Shown: piece by piece, positions 17,432 to 25,871 of the stretch
How positions within the stretch are numbered: position 1 is the stretch's first letter
Layout of the letters: each line of letters starts with the position of its first letter
Source of the DNA: Bacilli bacterium
GTDB lineage: Bacteria > Bacillota_I > Bacilli_A > RF39 > UBA660
DNA: 64,000 nt
NCBI GenBank assembly: GCA_017548925.1
Contig: JAFYYX010000001.1
Coordinates: forward strand, 424,852 to 488,851
Direction of reading: 5' to 3'
The notes under the pieces: model-generated
The model's database searches: none
What the model was told of the DNA's origin: nothing
What the model saw: only the letters and a program-made list of their open reading frames with translations
Made by a program: the position numbers and the translations under genes

Positions 17432-17692
17432 ATGAGTGTATCTGAAATCGTAATGGCAATCCTAATCGGTGGTATTGCTGGATGGCTTGCAACTATAGTT
17501 ATGAAAACTAAAGGAAACATCGTTAAATACATCGTACTTGGTATTTTAGGTGGATTTGTTGGTGGTTATCTATTTGGTTTACTAAACTTAAGCATAAGTT
17601 TAAGTGTAGGTCCAATTAATTTTGGAACTGTAATTGTATCAGCTATTGGTGCTTGCATAGTAATTTTCTTAGTAGATAAATTACTTAAATAA
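17432..17692 (+). CDS. GlsB/YeaQ/YmgE family membrane protein
   Basis: An 86-residue protein of three hydrophobic segments with the GlsB/YeaQ signature: GGIAGWLATIVMK near the N-terminus and GILGGFVGGYLFGLL in the middle. It was once called transglycosylase-associated; relatives are stress-induced small membrane proteins. The binding site AGGAGG is strong, and codon use is less A+T-extreme than that of the neighbours (several ATC and GGT codons), suggesting high expression. It is followed by a terminator. Confidence 0.9.
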   Translation: MSVSEIVMAILIGGIAGWLATIVMKTKGNIVKYIVLGILGGFVGGYLFGLLNLSISLSVGPINFGTVIVSAIGACIVIFLVDKLLK

Positions 17693-17719
17693 AAGAGAAC
17701 TTAGTTAAGTTCTTTTTTA
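17693..17719 (+). terminator. Rho-independent terminator
   Basis: AGAACTT and AAGTTCT with a 4-base loop, then a T-tract. A TGATATAAT promoter follows within 10 bases. Confidence 0.85.
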
Positions 17720-17756
17720 TTTGTGATATAATATATTTATCAACACGGAGGGTTTT

Positions 17757-18344
17757 ATGAGAAAGACAATAAAAGAATATACATTAAATGAAAATCTCAC
17801 TGAAGAAACATTAAAAAGTAATGGTTTTAAATATAATAATGAAGGATCTGTAACAACTGCAAAATTACCTTTATATTTTTACTATAAATATATAGAAGAT
17901 GAAATTGAACTATTTGTTGAAATAGGTATAAAAGAAGATGGAACATTCATGTTTGATACATTTGATAATGTATTAGTGTTAGATGATGATTTCTGTCAAC
18001 CATATCATCCATTTTATAGAGATGATGTTGATACACCTTTTGTTAATAAAGTTATAGAAAAATATAATGAAGCAATGGATGAACTTGTTAGTATGGGAAT
18101 ATTAAAAGAAAAAACTAAAGAGTTTACTATAGATAAAAGCATAATATTTAAAGATTATCCACCACTTATAGTTGATGATAAAACAAGACATGATGTAATA
18201 AATAATCCACTTGCACATATAAACTGTCCACTTACAACAAGGTTAGGTAAATTTTATACAAATGAGGAATATGAAAAAAGAACAGAAAAATTATCTAAAA
18301 GAACTTTACCTGGAGATAATGGTGGAGCAAGAGTAAGAAAATAA
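17757..18344 (+). CDS. Hypothetical protein with GGARVRK tail
   Basis: A 195-residue acidic soluble protein with a GGAGGG binding site. The N-terminal half is beta-rich with many Asp and aromatic residues, and a helix at about 100-125 follows (VNKVIEKYNEAMDELVSMG). The C-terminal 50 residues are rich in Thr, Lys and Arg and end GDNGGARVRK. I recognise no family. The basic R-V-R-K end is the same as that of the unrelated protein at 45317 (SRVRK) and is similar to GGRVRAAEH in the protein at 20208. It is a single-gene unit between terminators. Confidence 0.6.
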   Translation: MRKTIKEYTLNENLTEETLKSNGFKYNNEGSVTTAKLPLYFYYKYIEDEIELFVEIGIKEDGTFMFDTFDNVLVLDDDFCQPYHPFYRDDVDTPFVNKVIEKYNEAMDELVSMGILKEKTKEFTIDKSIIFKDYPPLIVDDKTRHDVINNPLAHINCPLTTRLGKFYTNEEYEKRTEKLSKRTLPGDNGGARVRK

Positions 18345-18369
18345 AAAAGAACTTATATAAGTTCTTTTT
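18343..18369 (+). terminator. Rho-independent terminator
   Basis: AAGAACTTAT and ATAAGTTCTT form a palindromic stem followed by T residues. A TGCTATAAT promoter follows. Confidence 0.85.
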
Positions 18370-18410
18370 ATTTATGCTATAATTTAATAGTGAAATGAGG
18401 CATAATAATT

Positions 18411-18974
18411 ATGAACATAGAAAAGTTGTATGAAATTCTTTTAAGTAAAAAACCTAGTGATGAAATAAAAAGATGTGAAGAAGAAATTTTTAATTTTATT
18501 CCAGAACTTAGAGTATGTAAAGGATTTGATCAAAAAAATCCATGGCATATATATGACGTTTATGAACATACTCTTCATGTTGTAGATGGAGTAAAACCTA
18601 ATTTACTTGTTAGACTTGCAGCTTTATTTCATGATATAGGTAAACCTATATCATTTAATCAAGATGATCAAGGTATAGGCCATTTTCATGGACACTGGGA
18701 AGAATCGCAAAAAATATTTGAAGAGTTTGCAAAGAAAAATAATATTGATGATGAAACTATATATATAGTTTCAAACTTAATTTTCTATCATGACTTAAAT
18801 TTACTTAAACTATCGGATGATGATATTGGTGTAGTAAAGAATATTTTTAAAGAAGATGGATTAGAACTACTATTTAATTTAAAAGAATCAGATTTATATG
18901 CTCATTCTAAAAAATATCATAGTTATATTGAAGTCATTAATAAAATGAAAGAAAGATTAAATTATACAAGATGA
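18411..18974 (+). CDS. HD-domain phosphohydrolase
   Basis: A 187-residue HD-superfamily protein. The metal-binding residues are visible: VYEHTLHVVDG (first His), AALFHDIGKP (HD pair plus Gly-Lys), GHFHGHWEESQ (third His), and YHD near residue 127. The order matches HD domains of tRNA nucleotidyltransferase and YqeK-like phosphohydrolases. The substrate is probably a nucleotide, by family. It stands alone, without a polymerase domain. TGA is its stop codon. Confidence 0.85.
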   Translation: MNIEKLYEILLSKKPSDEIKRCEEEIFNFIPELRVCKGFDQKNPWHIYDVYEHTLHVVDGVKPNLLVRLAALFHDIGKPISFNQDDQGIGHFHGHWEESQKIFEEFAKKNNIDDETIYIVSNLIFYHDLNLLKLSDDDIGVVKNIFKEDGLELLFNLKESDLYAHSKKYHSYIEVINKMKERLNYTR

Positions 18975-18976
18975 AC

Positions 18977-19004
18977 AAAAGATTGGTAATAACTAGTCTT
19001 TTTT
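18977..19004 (+). terminator. Rho-independent terminator
   Basis: AGATTGGT and ACTAGTCT (8 pairs, two of them G-T) with an AATA loop, then six T. Confidence 0.7.
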
Positions 19005-19010
19005 CTTACG

Positions 19011-19053
19011 TCTACAAATTATAGAGACACAAGAAGAAAATATATGATAGATT
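19011..19053 (+). promoter_or_regulatory. Repeated promoter element, second copy
   Basis: TCTACAAATTATAGA at 19011-19025, then TGA-TAGATT (extended -10 at 19045-19053). The distance from element to -10 is the same as at 48803 and 53239 and one base shorter than at 1730. Confidence 0.6.
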
Positions 19054-19074
19054 CTAAATAAGGAAGTGAGTTAT

Positions 19075-19425
19075 ATGTGGTTATTTAGACATGAAGTTGC
19101 AGTAATTAATGCTTTATATGCTAGAGGTGAAGGAAGATTAAGTTATCAGGAGATAAATAAGTTTTCAAATATACTAGCATCCAAATGGTGTGAAAATCAT
19201 ATACCATTTATAGTAAGTGATGAAAATGATGGAGAGCATGATATAACATTTATGAATGTTAGATATATTCGTGCGATAGATGAAGTACTTTTATGTACTC
19301 CATTAACAGAAGAAATAGTAAATAAAGTAAACTCTATTTATGATGAAAAAATGCAAAAATTAATAGTTGAGGCAAGAGAAGAGTATTTAAAAAAGGAAAA
19401 TAATACAAGAAAAAAGTCTAAATAA
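19075..19425 (+). CDS. Small protein with LSYQE domain and basic tail
   Basis: A 116-residue protein. AGGAAGTGAG lies just upstream of the ATG at 19075; a GTG at 19066 is part of that site and is rejected as start. The segment from residue 22, LSYQEINKFSNILASKWC, followed by NHIPFIVSD, resembles both repeats of the protein at 51427 (LTYREMHEYGERLIEYAK then NIKIYLYLS), so I think they share a domain. It ends NNTRKKSK. It is driven by the second copy of the repeated promoter element. Function unknown. Confidence 0.6.
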   Translation: MWLFRHEVAVINALYARGEGRLSYQEINKFSNILASKWCENHIPFIVSDENDGEHDITFMNVRYIRAIDEVLLCTPLTEEIVNKVNSIYDEKMQKLIVEAREEYLKKENNTRKKSK

Positions 19426-19482
19426 TGGAAAATGTTTTATTCCAACTTTATGGTATAATAAAAACATAAATGAGGTGTAAAC

Positions 19483-20158
19483 ATGAAAAAATTAGAGTTT
19501 ATTGGTGTTGGTGGAGCCAACTAATATTGAATTTGGTGGTAATGGAGCTTTTGTAAAAGATAATGAAAATTTAATTATTATTGATGCTCCAGAAGAAGCA
19601 ACAAAAAAATTAAACGATGCGAAAGCATTTGATAATATAAATAATATTTATATTATTATTACCCATTCGCATTATGACCATGTCGCTGGACTTGGTATTT
19701 TAATATGGTATTCTAATTTTTATTTAAAAATTAAACCAAATATCATTTATAGTAAAAATAGATTTAAAAGAACTTTAAACAAATTATTAAAAATAACTGG
19801 TGTTCATGATAATTTATTTACCTTTATTAAAGATAATGAAGTAAATTTATCTTTTAAAGTAGATATACTTCCAACAACTCATTCCAAAGGTTTAGATTGC
19901 TTTGGAATTATGTTTACTGATAATACTGGAAAGTATTATTATACAGGCGATACTAATGATATTAACTTTGTTAGAAAATTAAATGATGAAAAAGAAGTTA
20001 AAAAAATATACTGTGAAGTTGCAACAGAGACTTATGATGTTCATATTAAATATGATGATATTAAAGATTTGGACAAAGAAAAATTTGTTCTTATGCATTT
20101 TGATAAAATAGAATTATATAATAAAGTTAAAAAAGATGGATTTAATGTTGGCAAATAA
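19483..20158 (+). pseudogene. MBL-fold metallohydrolase, frameshifted at the N-terminus
   Basis: A good start at 19483 (TGAGGTG then ATG) encodes MKKLEFIGVGGAN and then meets TAA at 19522. The reading frame one base on continues as NIEFGGNGAFVKDNENLIIIDAPEE and runs to 20158. Joining them by removing one base in GAGCCAAC gives the normal start of this MBL group. The metal motif is THSHYDHVAG, later histidines lie in TTHSKG, and the catalytic region is YTGDTNDI. The protein would have about 224 residues. It is either a real +1 disruption, a sequencing error, or less likely a programmed shift. Without the joined N-terminus the downstream frame has no ribosome binding site. Confidence 0.75.
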
Positions 20159-20207
20159 TTAATAAAGTATGTTATAATAACTCACAAATTTAAAGAGGTG
20201 ATTTAAT

Positions 20208-20828
20208 ATGAAAATATTTATTTCATGTAGTACATCATTTTATAATAAAATTCCCCATATAAAGGAAGAGTTAGAACAAAAAGGATATGAAGTTATCCTT
20301 CCATGTAGTTATGAAAATCCTAATGCTGAAGAAGAAGCATGGGAAGAAGGACATGAAACGCATGCAAAAGTAGTAAGAGAGTTTTTTAGACAAAGTGAAG
20401 AAAAAGTAAAAAGTGTAGATGCGCTATTATGTTTAAACTTTGATAAAGTAAAAAATTGTACTATATATCCAAATTATATTGGTGGTGCAGTATATACAGA
20501 GTTATATGAAGCATTTAGAAATGAAAAGAAAATATTTTTATATCATGATATTCCAGAAGGTATTTTATTTGATGAAATATCAGGTTTTGATGTAGTAGTT
20601 ATTAATGAAGATCTAAATAAACTATTTAGCATTCTTGATAATCATAAAAAAAGTAAAGAACTATCATTTGGAAAATTTAATCCTCCAGTATCAGTTAAAA
20701 GTGTTTCTGGTTTTGATGAACCAAGTAACTCTTATAGAAGATATGTTGAATATCAAAAAGATTGTAGTGCTGGCGGAAGAGTAAGAGCTGCAGAACACAG
20801 AACTACTGGTCCAATTAGTGACAAATAA
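20208..20828 (+). CDS. Nucleoside 2-deoxyribosyltransferase-like protein
   Basis: A 206-residue protein. Residues 1-140 look like a Rossmann-type nucleoside 2-deoxyribosyltransferase-like or TIR-like fold: MKIFISCSTSF at the start, SVDALLCLNFD in the middle, and IGGAVYTELYEAF, the G-G-x-x-x-E-L segment that holds the family's catalytic Glu. A C-terminal extension of about 60 residues is basic and low in structure, with SAGGRVRAAEHRTTG near the end. The extension is not part of the family and has the R-V-R pattern seen in other tails here. The activity is inferred. Confidence 0.55.
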   Translation: MKIFISCSTSFYNKIPHIKEELEQKGYEVILPCSYENPNAEEEAWEEGHETHAKVVREFFRQSEEKVKSVDALLCLNFDKVKNCTIYPNYIGGAVYTELYEAFRNEKKIFLYHDIPEGILFDEISGFDVVVINEDLNKLFSILDNHKKSKELSFGKFNPPVSVKSVSGFDEPSNSYRRYVEYQKDCSAGGRVRAAEHRTTGPISDK

Positions 20829-20830
20829 AT

Positions 20831-20857
20831 AAATCAGATTTTAATCTGATTTTTTTA
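20831..20857 (+). terminator. Rho-independent terminator fused to the next promoter
   Basis: AAATCAGATT and AATCTGATTT form a 10-bp stem with a TT loop, then T residues. An extended -10, TGATATAAT, begins 3 bases later at 20860. Confidence 0.9.
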
Positions 20858-20897
20858 TGTGATATAATATGTATATATACAATAATTAGGAGGCAAT

Positions 20898-21395
20898 ATG
20901 TTATTAACAGCTATAAAAATATTTTTTGCACGTATATGTGATGTATCTATCGGTACAATTAGAACTATATATACAATTGAAGAAAAAAAGTTCTTAGCAA
21001 CTCTTGCTGCATTTGTTGAAGTATTTATTTGGTTTCACGTTGCAAGATCAGCAATTAATGGGGAATTTACTCCAATAGTTCCATTTGCTTATGCTGGTGG
21101 ATATGCAACTGGTACTTATGTTGGAATGCTGATTAACTCTTTATTTAATAAGGGTAATAAAATGCTTACAGTAATTACATCTAAAGATGAAATGAAATTT
21201 TATTTAGAAAAGAATCAAATTAAATACTCACTAGTAAACCTAGAAAATGCTTATGACAAACTAGAAAGAAAAATGTATATTTTATTTATTGATAAAAGAA
21301 CTACTGGTAAAACAATTAATTTAATTAGAAAATATGATCCAGCTGCAGTAATATCATCAACTAGTACTAACTTTGTTGAAAGAAATGATAAATAG
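20898..21395 (+). CDS. UPF0316/DUF2179-family membrane protein
   Basis: A 165-residue protein with three hydrophobic segments (about 1-20, 30-50 and 56-78). FFARICDVSIGTIRTI and AAFVEVFIWFHVARSAI are diagnostic of the UPF0316 (DUF5698) N-terminal domain. The rest is a small cytosolic DUF2179 domain ending KYDPAAVISSTSTNFVERN. No function is established that I know of. It is transcribed toward the tetR gene, with a shared bidirectional terminator. Confidence 0.88.
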   Translation: MLLTAIKIFFARICDVSIGTIRTIYTIEEKKFLATLAAFVEVFIWFHVARSAINGEFTPIVPFAYAGGYATGTYVGMLINSLFNKGNKMLTVITSKDEMKFYLEKNQIKYSLVNLENAYDKLERKMYILFIDKRTTGKTINLIRKYDPAAVISSTSTNFVERNDK

Positions 21396-21434
21396 TAAAA
21401 AAGAAAAAAGCCTAAAAGGCTTTTTCTTTTTTTA
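21396..21434. terminator. Bidirectional terminator
   Basis: An A-rich left arm, AAAAAAGAAAAAGCC-type, pairs with GGCTTTTTCTTTTTT. Both flanks are poly-A or poly-T, so it can end transcripts from both sides. It overlaps the last codons of tetR. Confidence 0.85.
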
Positions 21435-21939
21435 CTAGTATTGTTATATAGTTAAGAAGAGTATCTTCATCTTCAACCATACCACCAATAAACCACTCTG
21501 ATAATATTGCAAGAACAGCTGATACATAAAAGTGTGCTGCATAATTACTTGGTACTTCTTGAATATTTTGTTTATTTATTTTTTCTTCTATATCTTTAAT
21601 ATATAGTTTTTCAAATAATATAATACCAGTTCTATTATCGTTAGAAATAATAGATTTAAATAACTTAGGATTATTCTTTATATATTTAATATAGTACTTA
21701 GCAACAGATAAATAATAATCAATTAAACTTCCTTCAAATTTAATATTTGAAATTATGTCATTATGCATTTGTAAAAGAACATAGTTAAGAAGTTCATACT
21801 TATCTTCAAAATGATTATAAAAGGTAGTTTTATGTATTAATGCTTTATCACATATTTCAGTTACTTTAATATTATCAAAACTTTTAGTTTTAAGTAGTTC
21901 AAGTAGAGCATTAGCTAAATACATTTTCGTTTTTTCCAT
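21412..21939 (-). CDS. TetR-family transcriptional regulator
   Basis: A 175-residue TetR/AcrR regulator. The start at 21939 has GGTGA 6 bases upstream. The N-terminal helix-turn-helix reads KVTEICDKALIHKTTFYNHFEDKYEL at about residues 24-49, the TetR signature. The C-terminal ligand domain has FYVSAVLAILSEWFIGGM, typical of the TetR_C_8 (DhaS-like) group. It is divergent from the MMPL permease at 22071, with a perfect 32-bp palindrome between them, so I infer it represses itself and the permease until a ligand binds. Confidence 0.9.
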   Translation of the reverse strand: MEKTKMYLANALLELLKTKSFDNIKVTEICDKALIHKTTFYNHFEDKYELLNYVLLQMHNDIISNIKFEGSLIDYYLSVAKYYIKYIKNNPKLFKSIISNDNRTGIILFEKLYIKDIEEKINKQNIQEVPSNYAAHFYVSAVLAILSEWFIGGMVEDEDTLLNYITILVKKEKAF

Positions 21940-21981
21940 GTAAATCACCGTAAACAATTATAACATAAAAATCTACTAAAA

Positions 21982-22013
21982 TGTACAAAAGTAGAAAAAT
22001 CTACTTTTGTACA
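21982..22013. promoter_or_regulatory. Perfect 32-bp palindromic operator
   Basis: TGTACAAAAGTAGA and TCTACTTTTGTACA are exact inverted 14-base arms around AAAA. It lies between divergent tetR and MMPL genes, where a TetR dimer would bind. A further TTTTGTAC half-site lies at about 22017-22024. Confidence 0.85.
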
Positions 22014-22070
22014 TATTTTGTACTTACTTTAACTATATATAAATAATAAAATGTAGCAGTGGTGATTGAA

Positions 22071-24308
22071 GTGAAAGAAAAATTTTTAATTACACTTGGA
22101 AATATAATAACAAAATATAGATATTTATTCTTAGCTATCTTTTCAGTTTTATTTGTTATAGGTTTAATTAATCTTAATAACGTTAAAATTAATGAATCAT
22201 TAACAGATTATTTACCTGAAAAAACAGAAACTAAAGAAGGTATTAAAATCATGGAAAAAGAGTATGGAACTCTTATTTCTATTGATGTAATGCTAGAAAA
22301 TGTATCAAAAGAAGAAGCATCTTCTTATTATGAAAAATTTCAAAATATTAATAATGTAGACTTAGTTATGTTTAGTTTAAGCGATAAATATTATAAAGAA
22401 AATAATGCTTTATATAAATTTGAACTTGTAAATAAAAATAATGATCAAGCAAAGAAAATAGCTAAAGATATAGAAAGTATCACTAAAGATAAAAAAACTT
22501 ATATTTATAGTGATAAGTTTGAAGATCCAACTCAAGGTGTTACTTTAGTATTACTATTAGTAGTAGCTATTATAGTAATAGTTTTAATATCAGCATCTAA
22601 AACATATTTTGAAGTTGTCATAGCTTTTATTATTTTAGGTATATCAATAGTTTTAAATATGGGAAGTAATTTCATCTTTGGTGAAATATCATATATAACA
22701 AAAGCTATTGCTGTAGTATTACAGCTTGCTCTTTCAATTGATTATGTAATTATATTTATGAATCAATTTATGAAAGAAATAGAAGATACTACGGATAAAA
22801 AATTAGCAATTAAAAAAACACTATCTAAATCCATACCTGAAATATTTGCATCATCACTTACAACAGTTTCTGGTTTAATAGCGTTAATCTTTATGCAATT
22901 TAAATTAGGTGGAGATATTGGTATTGTTTTATCAAAAGGTATATTATGTAGTTTTTTAACAGTAATACTTATAATGCCATGCTTACTTGATATCTTTACT
23001 AAACCTATACTTAAATTTAAAAAGAAAGAACTTAAAAAAACAAATGGTATTTTAAATTCTTTATCTAATTTTATTGTTAAATATAAATTTATATTATTAC
23101 CAATATATATTGTTTTAATATTTGTATCAGTTTTATGCATTAATAAATATGATTATGTATTTAATTTAAATTCAACTAAAGCATTTAGAGTAAGCGAAAA
23201 TATTAAATCACTTGATAAAATTCAAAATACATTTGGTAAAGATAATACACTTCTTGTTTTAACAGAAAATAAAGATAAAGATTTTAATAAAGAAAGAGAA
23301 TATACAGAAGATTTAAATAATATAGATGGAGTAATATCTGCATCATCTATAGCATCATATAAAATAAATGATAATATTTCTTTACTTGCAAGTTTTGATT
23401 ACCAAACTGTATCATCAATGCTTAATATTAATCCAGAGCTATTAAAAGGAATGTATACAAGTTATGCTTTAGTAAATAATGAAAATGTTCCGAATATTGA
23501 TGAATATAAAGTACCTCTTATTAATCTTGTTTCTTTTATTGAAAATAATAGTGATAAGTTAAATATAGATACTAATACTAAAATAGAATTAGTAAAAAAA
23601 TATGGAAAGAAATTTGAAAGCTTTAAATTTCTAGAAAGTAATAATTATTCAAGAATAATCCTTACACTAGATGCTGAAGTAGAATCAAATAAAGTAAGTA
23701 GAATAGTTAAAAATATTAGAGAAGTAACTAATAAGTATTATAGTAAATCACTACTTGTAGGTAACTCTATAAATGCAAGAGATTTAAAATCTACATTTAC
23801 TAGTGATAATATTAAAATTACTTTTGTAACTATTTTATTTATTTTAGTAATATTATTAATATCATTTAGATCATTTGGTATGGCACTACTATTAATTCTT
23901 ACTATTGAAGGAAGTATATTAGTAAACTTTGGTATTGTAACATTAACAGGTCATAAAATATTCTTTATAAGTTATATTGTTGTATCAGCTATTCAAATGG
24001 GAGCAACAATAGATTATGCAATTGTAATAGCAAGTAGATACATGCAACTAAGAAAAAAACAAGATAAAAAAGAAGCTATCTTAGGTACACTTAAAGATAG
24101 ATTATCAGCTGTTATTACATCTGGTTTAATACTTTTATCTGCTGGATTCTTAGTAGGTACAATAACAACATCATCATGTATATCAAGTATAGGATTATTC
24201 TTAGGACTAGGTACTTTAATATCTCTTCTTGCAACAATACTTTTCTTACCAGCAATCCTATATACATTTGACAAGTTTATATTTAAAACTACTATAAAAG
24301 GCAAGTAA
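22071..24308 (+). CDS. MMPL/RND-family permease
   Basis: About 745 residues. GTG at 22071 is preferred since GGTG lies 6 bases upstream; two earlier in-frame GTGs overlap that site. The layout is that of an RND/MMPL protein: one N-terminal helix (about 14-32), an extracellular domain, five helices (about 155-310), a central helix (about 330-355), a second extracellular domain, and five more helices (about 575-735). The Asp-containing helices read LSIDYVIIFMN and MGATIDYAIVIASRY. Family members export lipids or drugs by proton motive force. Its control by the adjacent TetR is inferred. Confidence 0.88.
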   Translation: MKEKFLITLGNIITKYRYLFLAIFSVLFVIGLINLNNVKINESLTDYLPEKTETKEGIKIMEKEYGTLISIDVMLENVSKEEASSYYEKFQNINNVDLVMFSLSDKYYKENNALYKFELVNKNNDQAKKIAKDIESITKDKKTYIYSDKFEDPTQGVTLVLLLVVAIIVIVLISASKTYFEVVIAFIILGISIVLNMGSNFIFGEISYITKAIAVVLQLALSIDYVIIFMNQFMKEIEDTTDKKLAIKKTLSKSIPEIFASSLTTVSGLIALIFMQFKLGGDIGIVLSKGILCSFLTVILIMPCLLDIFTKPILKFKKKELKKTNGILNSLSNFIVKYKFILLPIYIVLIFVSVLCINKYDYVFNLNSTKAFRVSENIKSLDKIQNTFGKDNTLLVLTENKDKDFNKEREYTEDLNNIDGVISASSIASYKINDNISLLASFDYQTVSSMLNINPELLKGMYTSYALVNNENVPNIDEYKVPLINLVSFIENNSDKLNIDTNTKIELVKKYGKKFESFKFLESNNYSRIILTLDAEVESNKVSRIVKNIREVTNKYYSKSLLVGNSINARDLKSTFTSDNIKITFVTILFILVILLISFRSFGMALLLILTIEGSILVNFGIVTLTGHKIFFISYIVVSAIQMGATIDYAIVIASRYMQLRKKQDKKEAILGTLKDRLSAVITSGLILLSAGFLVGTITTSSCISSIGLFLGLGTLISLLATILFLPAILYTFDKFIFKTTIKGK

Positions 24309-24320
24309 TTGTCTTTTTTT
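24297..24320 (+). terminator. Rho-independent terminator fused to the next promoter
   Basis: AAGGCAA and TTGTCTT (7 pairs, one G-T), then T residues. ATGTTATAAT follows at once (TATAAT 24325-24330). Confidence 0.75.
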
Positions 24321-24366
24321 ATGTTATAATTTATATGTAGTTAAATGCCGCATAGGATGTGATATT

Positions 24367-25197
24367 ATGGATTTTCGTGAAGAATATAAACTATTAATAA
24401 AATCTTCAATTAAACAAGATGATAATATTTTAGCAGATAAGAAAAAAGCAGCTCTTCAACACTTTAGAGGCAATTTAAATGCTTATTGTATTGCTCTTGC
24501 AAAAAACTATGGTAAAACATTTATATTATATGTTGCACCAGTAAGGCAAATACATGGTTCGTTTTTAGTTTGTTTTCCATATTCAAACTGTATAGATATC
24601 TTTGTTGATCCAGAATTTTTAAAAAAGAATCCAGCATATATAAATGTAATATTACAACACGAGGTATTACACGGACTTTCACAAGAAAAAAATTTAGATC
24701 AGTTTAGTTTTGGCCATTCTGTTCGTGAAAACTATAAAAATTATGTAGGAGTAGATGAGGCTGTTACTCAAATGTTTGCTGAAGATATACAAGGTGTAAG
24801 ACTAAGTAGTAAAGAAGATTATTTGTTATATGTAAAAAACATGATGAGAATCTTAAAATCAATATTTGGCGCTGAGTTAATTGCAGCACAGTATATTAAA
24901 GGTGATCTTACATTTGAAAATACTGTTAATAAGTTAATGGACTATAAGTTTGAAGCATTTGCTATTAAAATGAAAGAAGTTTATACATTATGGAAAAAAG
25001 AATTTTATAGTTTTTTAACTCAGGAAGAAATAATAAAAAAAGAAAATATAGAACATGATATAAATGTTTTTATATCATCATTAATTAAAAAATGTCCAAT
25101 TGAAAATTTAAATAATATTTTATATCAAGAACTTGATCAAGAGTTTATTGATAGATATAAAGATAAAATAGGTATTCTTACTGAAAGAATAGTTTAA
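24367..25197 (+). CDS. HExxH putative metalloprotein, unknown family
   Basis: A 276-residue soluble protein. A zincin motif, H-E-V-L-H in VILQHEVLHGLSQEK, lies at about residues 98-102. DEAVTQMFAEDI near 136-147 may provide a downstream Glu ligand, as in gluzincin-type peptidases. The N-terminal part has FLVCFPYSNCIDIFVDPEF. The C-terminal half is helical. I cannot assign a peptidase family. It starts its own unit from an extended -10 promoter fused to the upstream terminator, and the FGase-like gene follows after 23 bases. Confidence 0.6.
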   Translation: MDFREEYKLLIKSSIKQDDNILADKKKAALQHFRGNLNAYCIALAKNYGKTFILYVAPVRQIHGSFLVCFPYSNCIDIFVDPEFLKKNPAYINVILQHEVLHGLSQEKNLDQFSFGHSVRENYKNYVGVDEAVTQMFAEDIQGVRLSSKEDYLLYVKNMMRILKSIFGAELIAAQYIKGDLTFENTVNKLMDYKFEAFAIKMKEVYTLWKKEFYSFLTQEEIIKKENIEHDINVFISSLIKKCPIENLNNILYQELDQEFIDRYKDKIGILTERIV

Positions 25198-25220
25198 TAA
25201 TTAATTGTGAGGTGATAGCT

Positions 25221-25844
25221 ATGATGTTTAGAGAAGAAATTAATGAATTTGAAAATCTTAAATTTAACGAAGACTACATTACTAAAAAAGGAAGGATTCC
25301 CATTCTTTTTACTGCACCTCATACAATGGAGCAACTAAGAGAAGATGGAAGTATTAAACCAAGTGAATCATTTACTAAAGCTATCGCACTATATTTAAAT
25401 AAATACTATGATGTAAGTTCTATGATAAAAATTAAAGATACAGGACTTGATTCTAATAAAGATAATAAAGATGAATTTAAAACAGAGATTATTAGGTTTA
25501 TTAAAGATAAGAATATAAGACTTGTAATTGATTTACACGGATCTAAAAAAGAAAGAGAATTTGATATTGAATTTGGAACTATGAATAATTTATCAGCAGA
25601 TTTTTCTACTATAAAAGAATTAGAGAACTGTTTTATTTCAAACGGCATTAATAATATTGTTCATAATGATCCATTTAAAGGTGGAGCTATTACACAGTAT
25701 GTGTATGGTTTAAAAGATGTTGATATCATTCAGCTTGAAATAAATAGTAAATTTAGAGATATTGAAAATATTGATAAATTAGAAAAAGTATGTAAAAGTT
25801 TAGGAGATTTTATTAAAAAATATAATGATTATATAAATAGATAA
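25221..25844 (+). CDS. N-formylglutamate amidohydrolase-like protein
   Basis: A 207-residue protein with the landmarks of the FGase fold: IPILFTAPHTMEQ near the N-terminus (metal His), RLVIDLHGSKK in the centre (His), and DVIQLEIN near 172 (catalytic Glu region, reading VDIIQLEIN). GAGGTG upstream supports ATG 25221, not the earlier GTG. FGase relatives cleave N-formyl amino acids; the substrate here is uncertain. It is part of a chain of small enzymes extending to the NADAR gene. Confidence 0.68.
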   Translation: MMFREEINEFENLKFNEDYITKKGRIPILFTAPHTMEQLREDGSIKPSESFTKAIALYLNKYYDVSSMIKIKDTGLDSNKDNKDEFKTEIIRFIKDKNIRLVIDLHGSKKEREFDIEFGTMNNLSADFSTIKELENCFISNGINNIVHNDPFKGGAITQYVYGLKDVDIIQLEINSKFRDIENIDKLEKVCKSLGDFIKKYNDYINR

Positions 25845-25871
25845 AAAGATTAAATAAATAAGGTGATATAT

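Noticed and set aside
18411-18974. HD protein as part of a CBASS-like or toxin system
   Set aside because: No cyclase, effector or partner lies adjacent, and HD proteins are common housekeeping enzymes.
19502-20158. The MBL-fold protein starting at the TTG at 19502
   Set aside because: There is no ribosome binding site, and the first residues do not resemble the family, whereas the upstream frame encodes the expected N-terminus.
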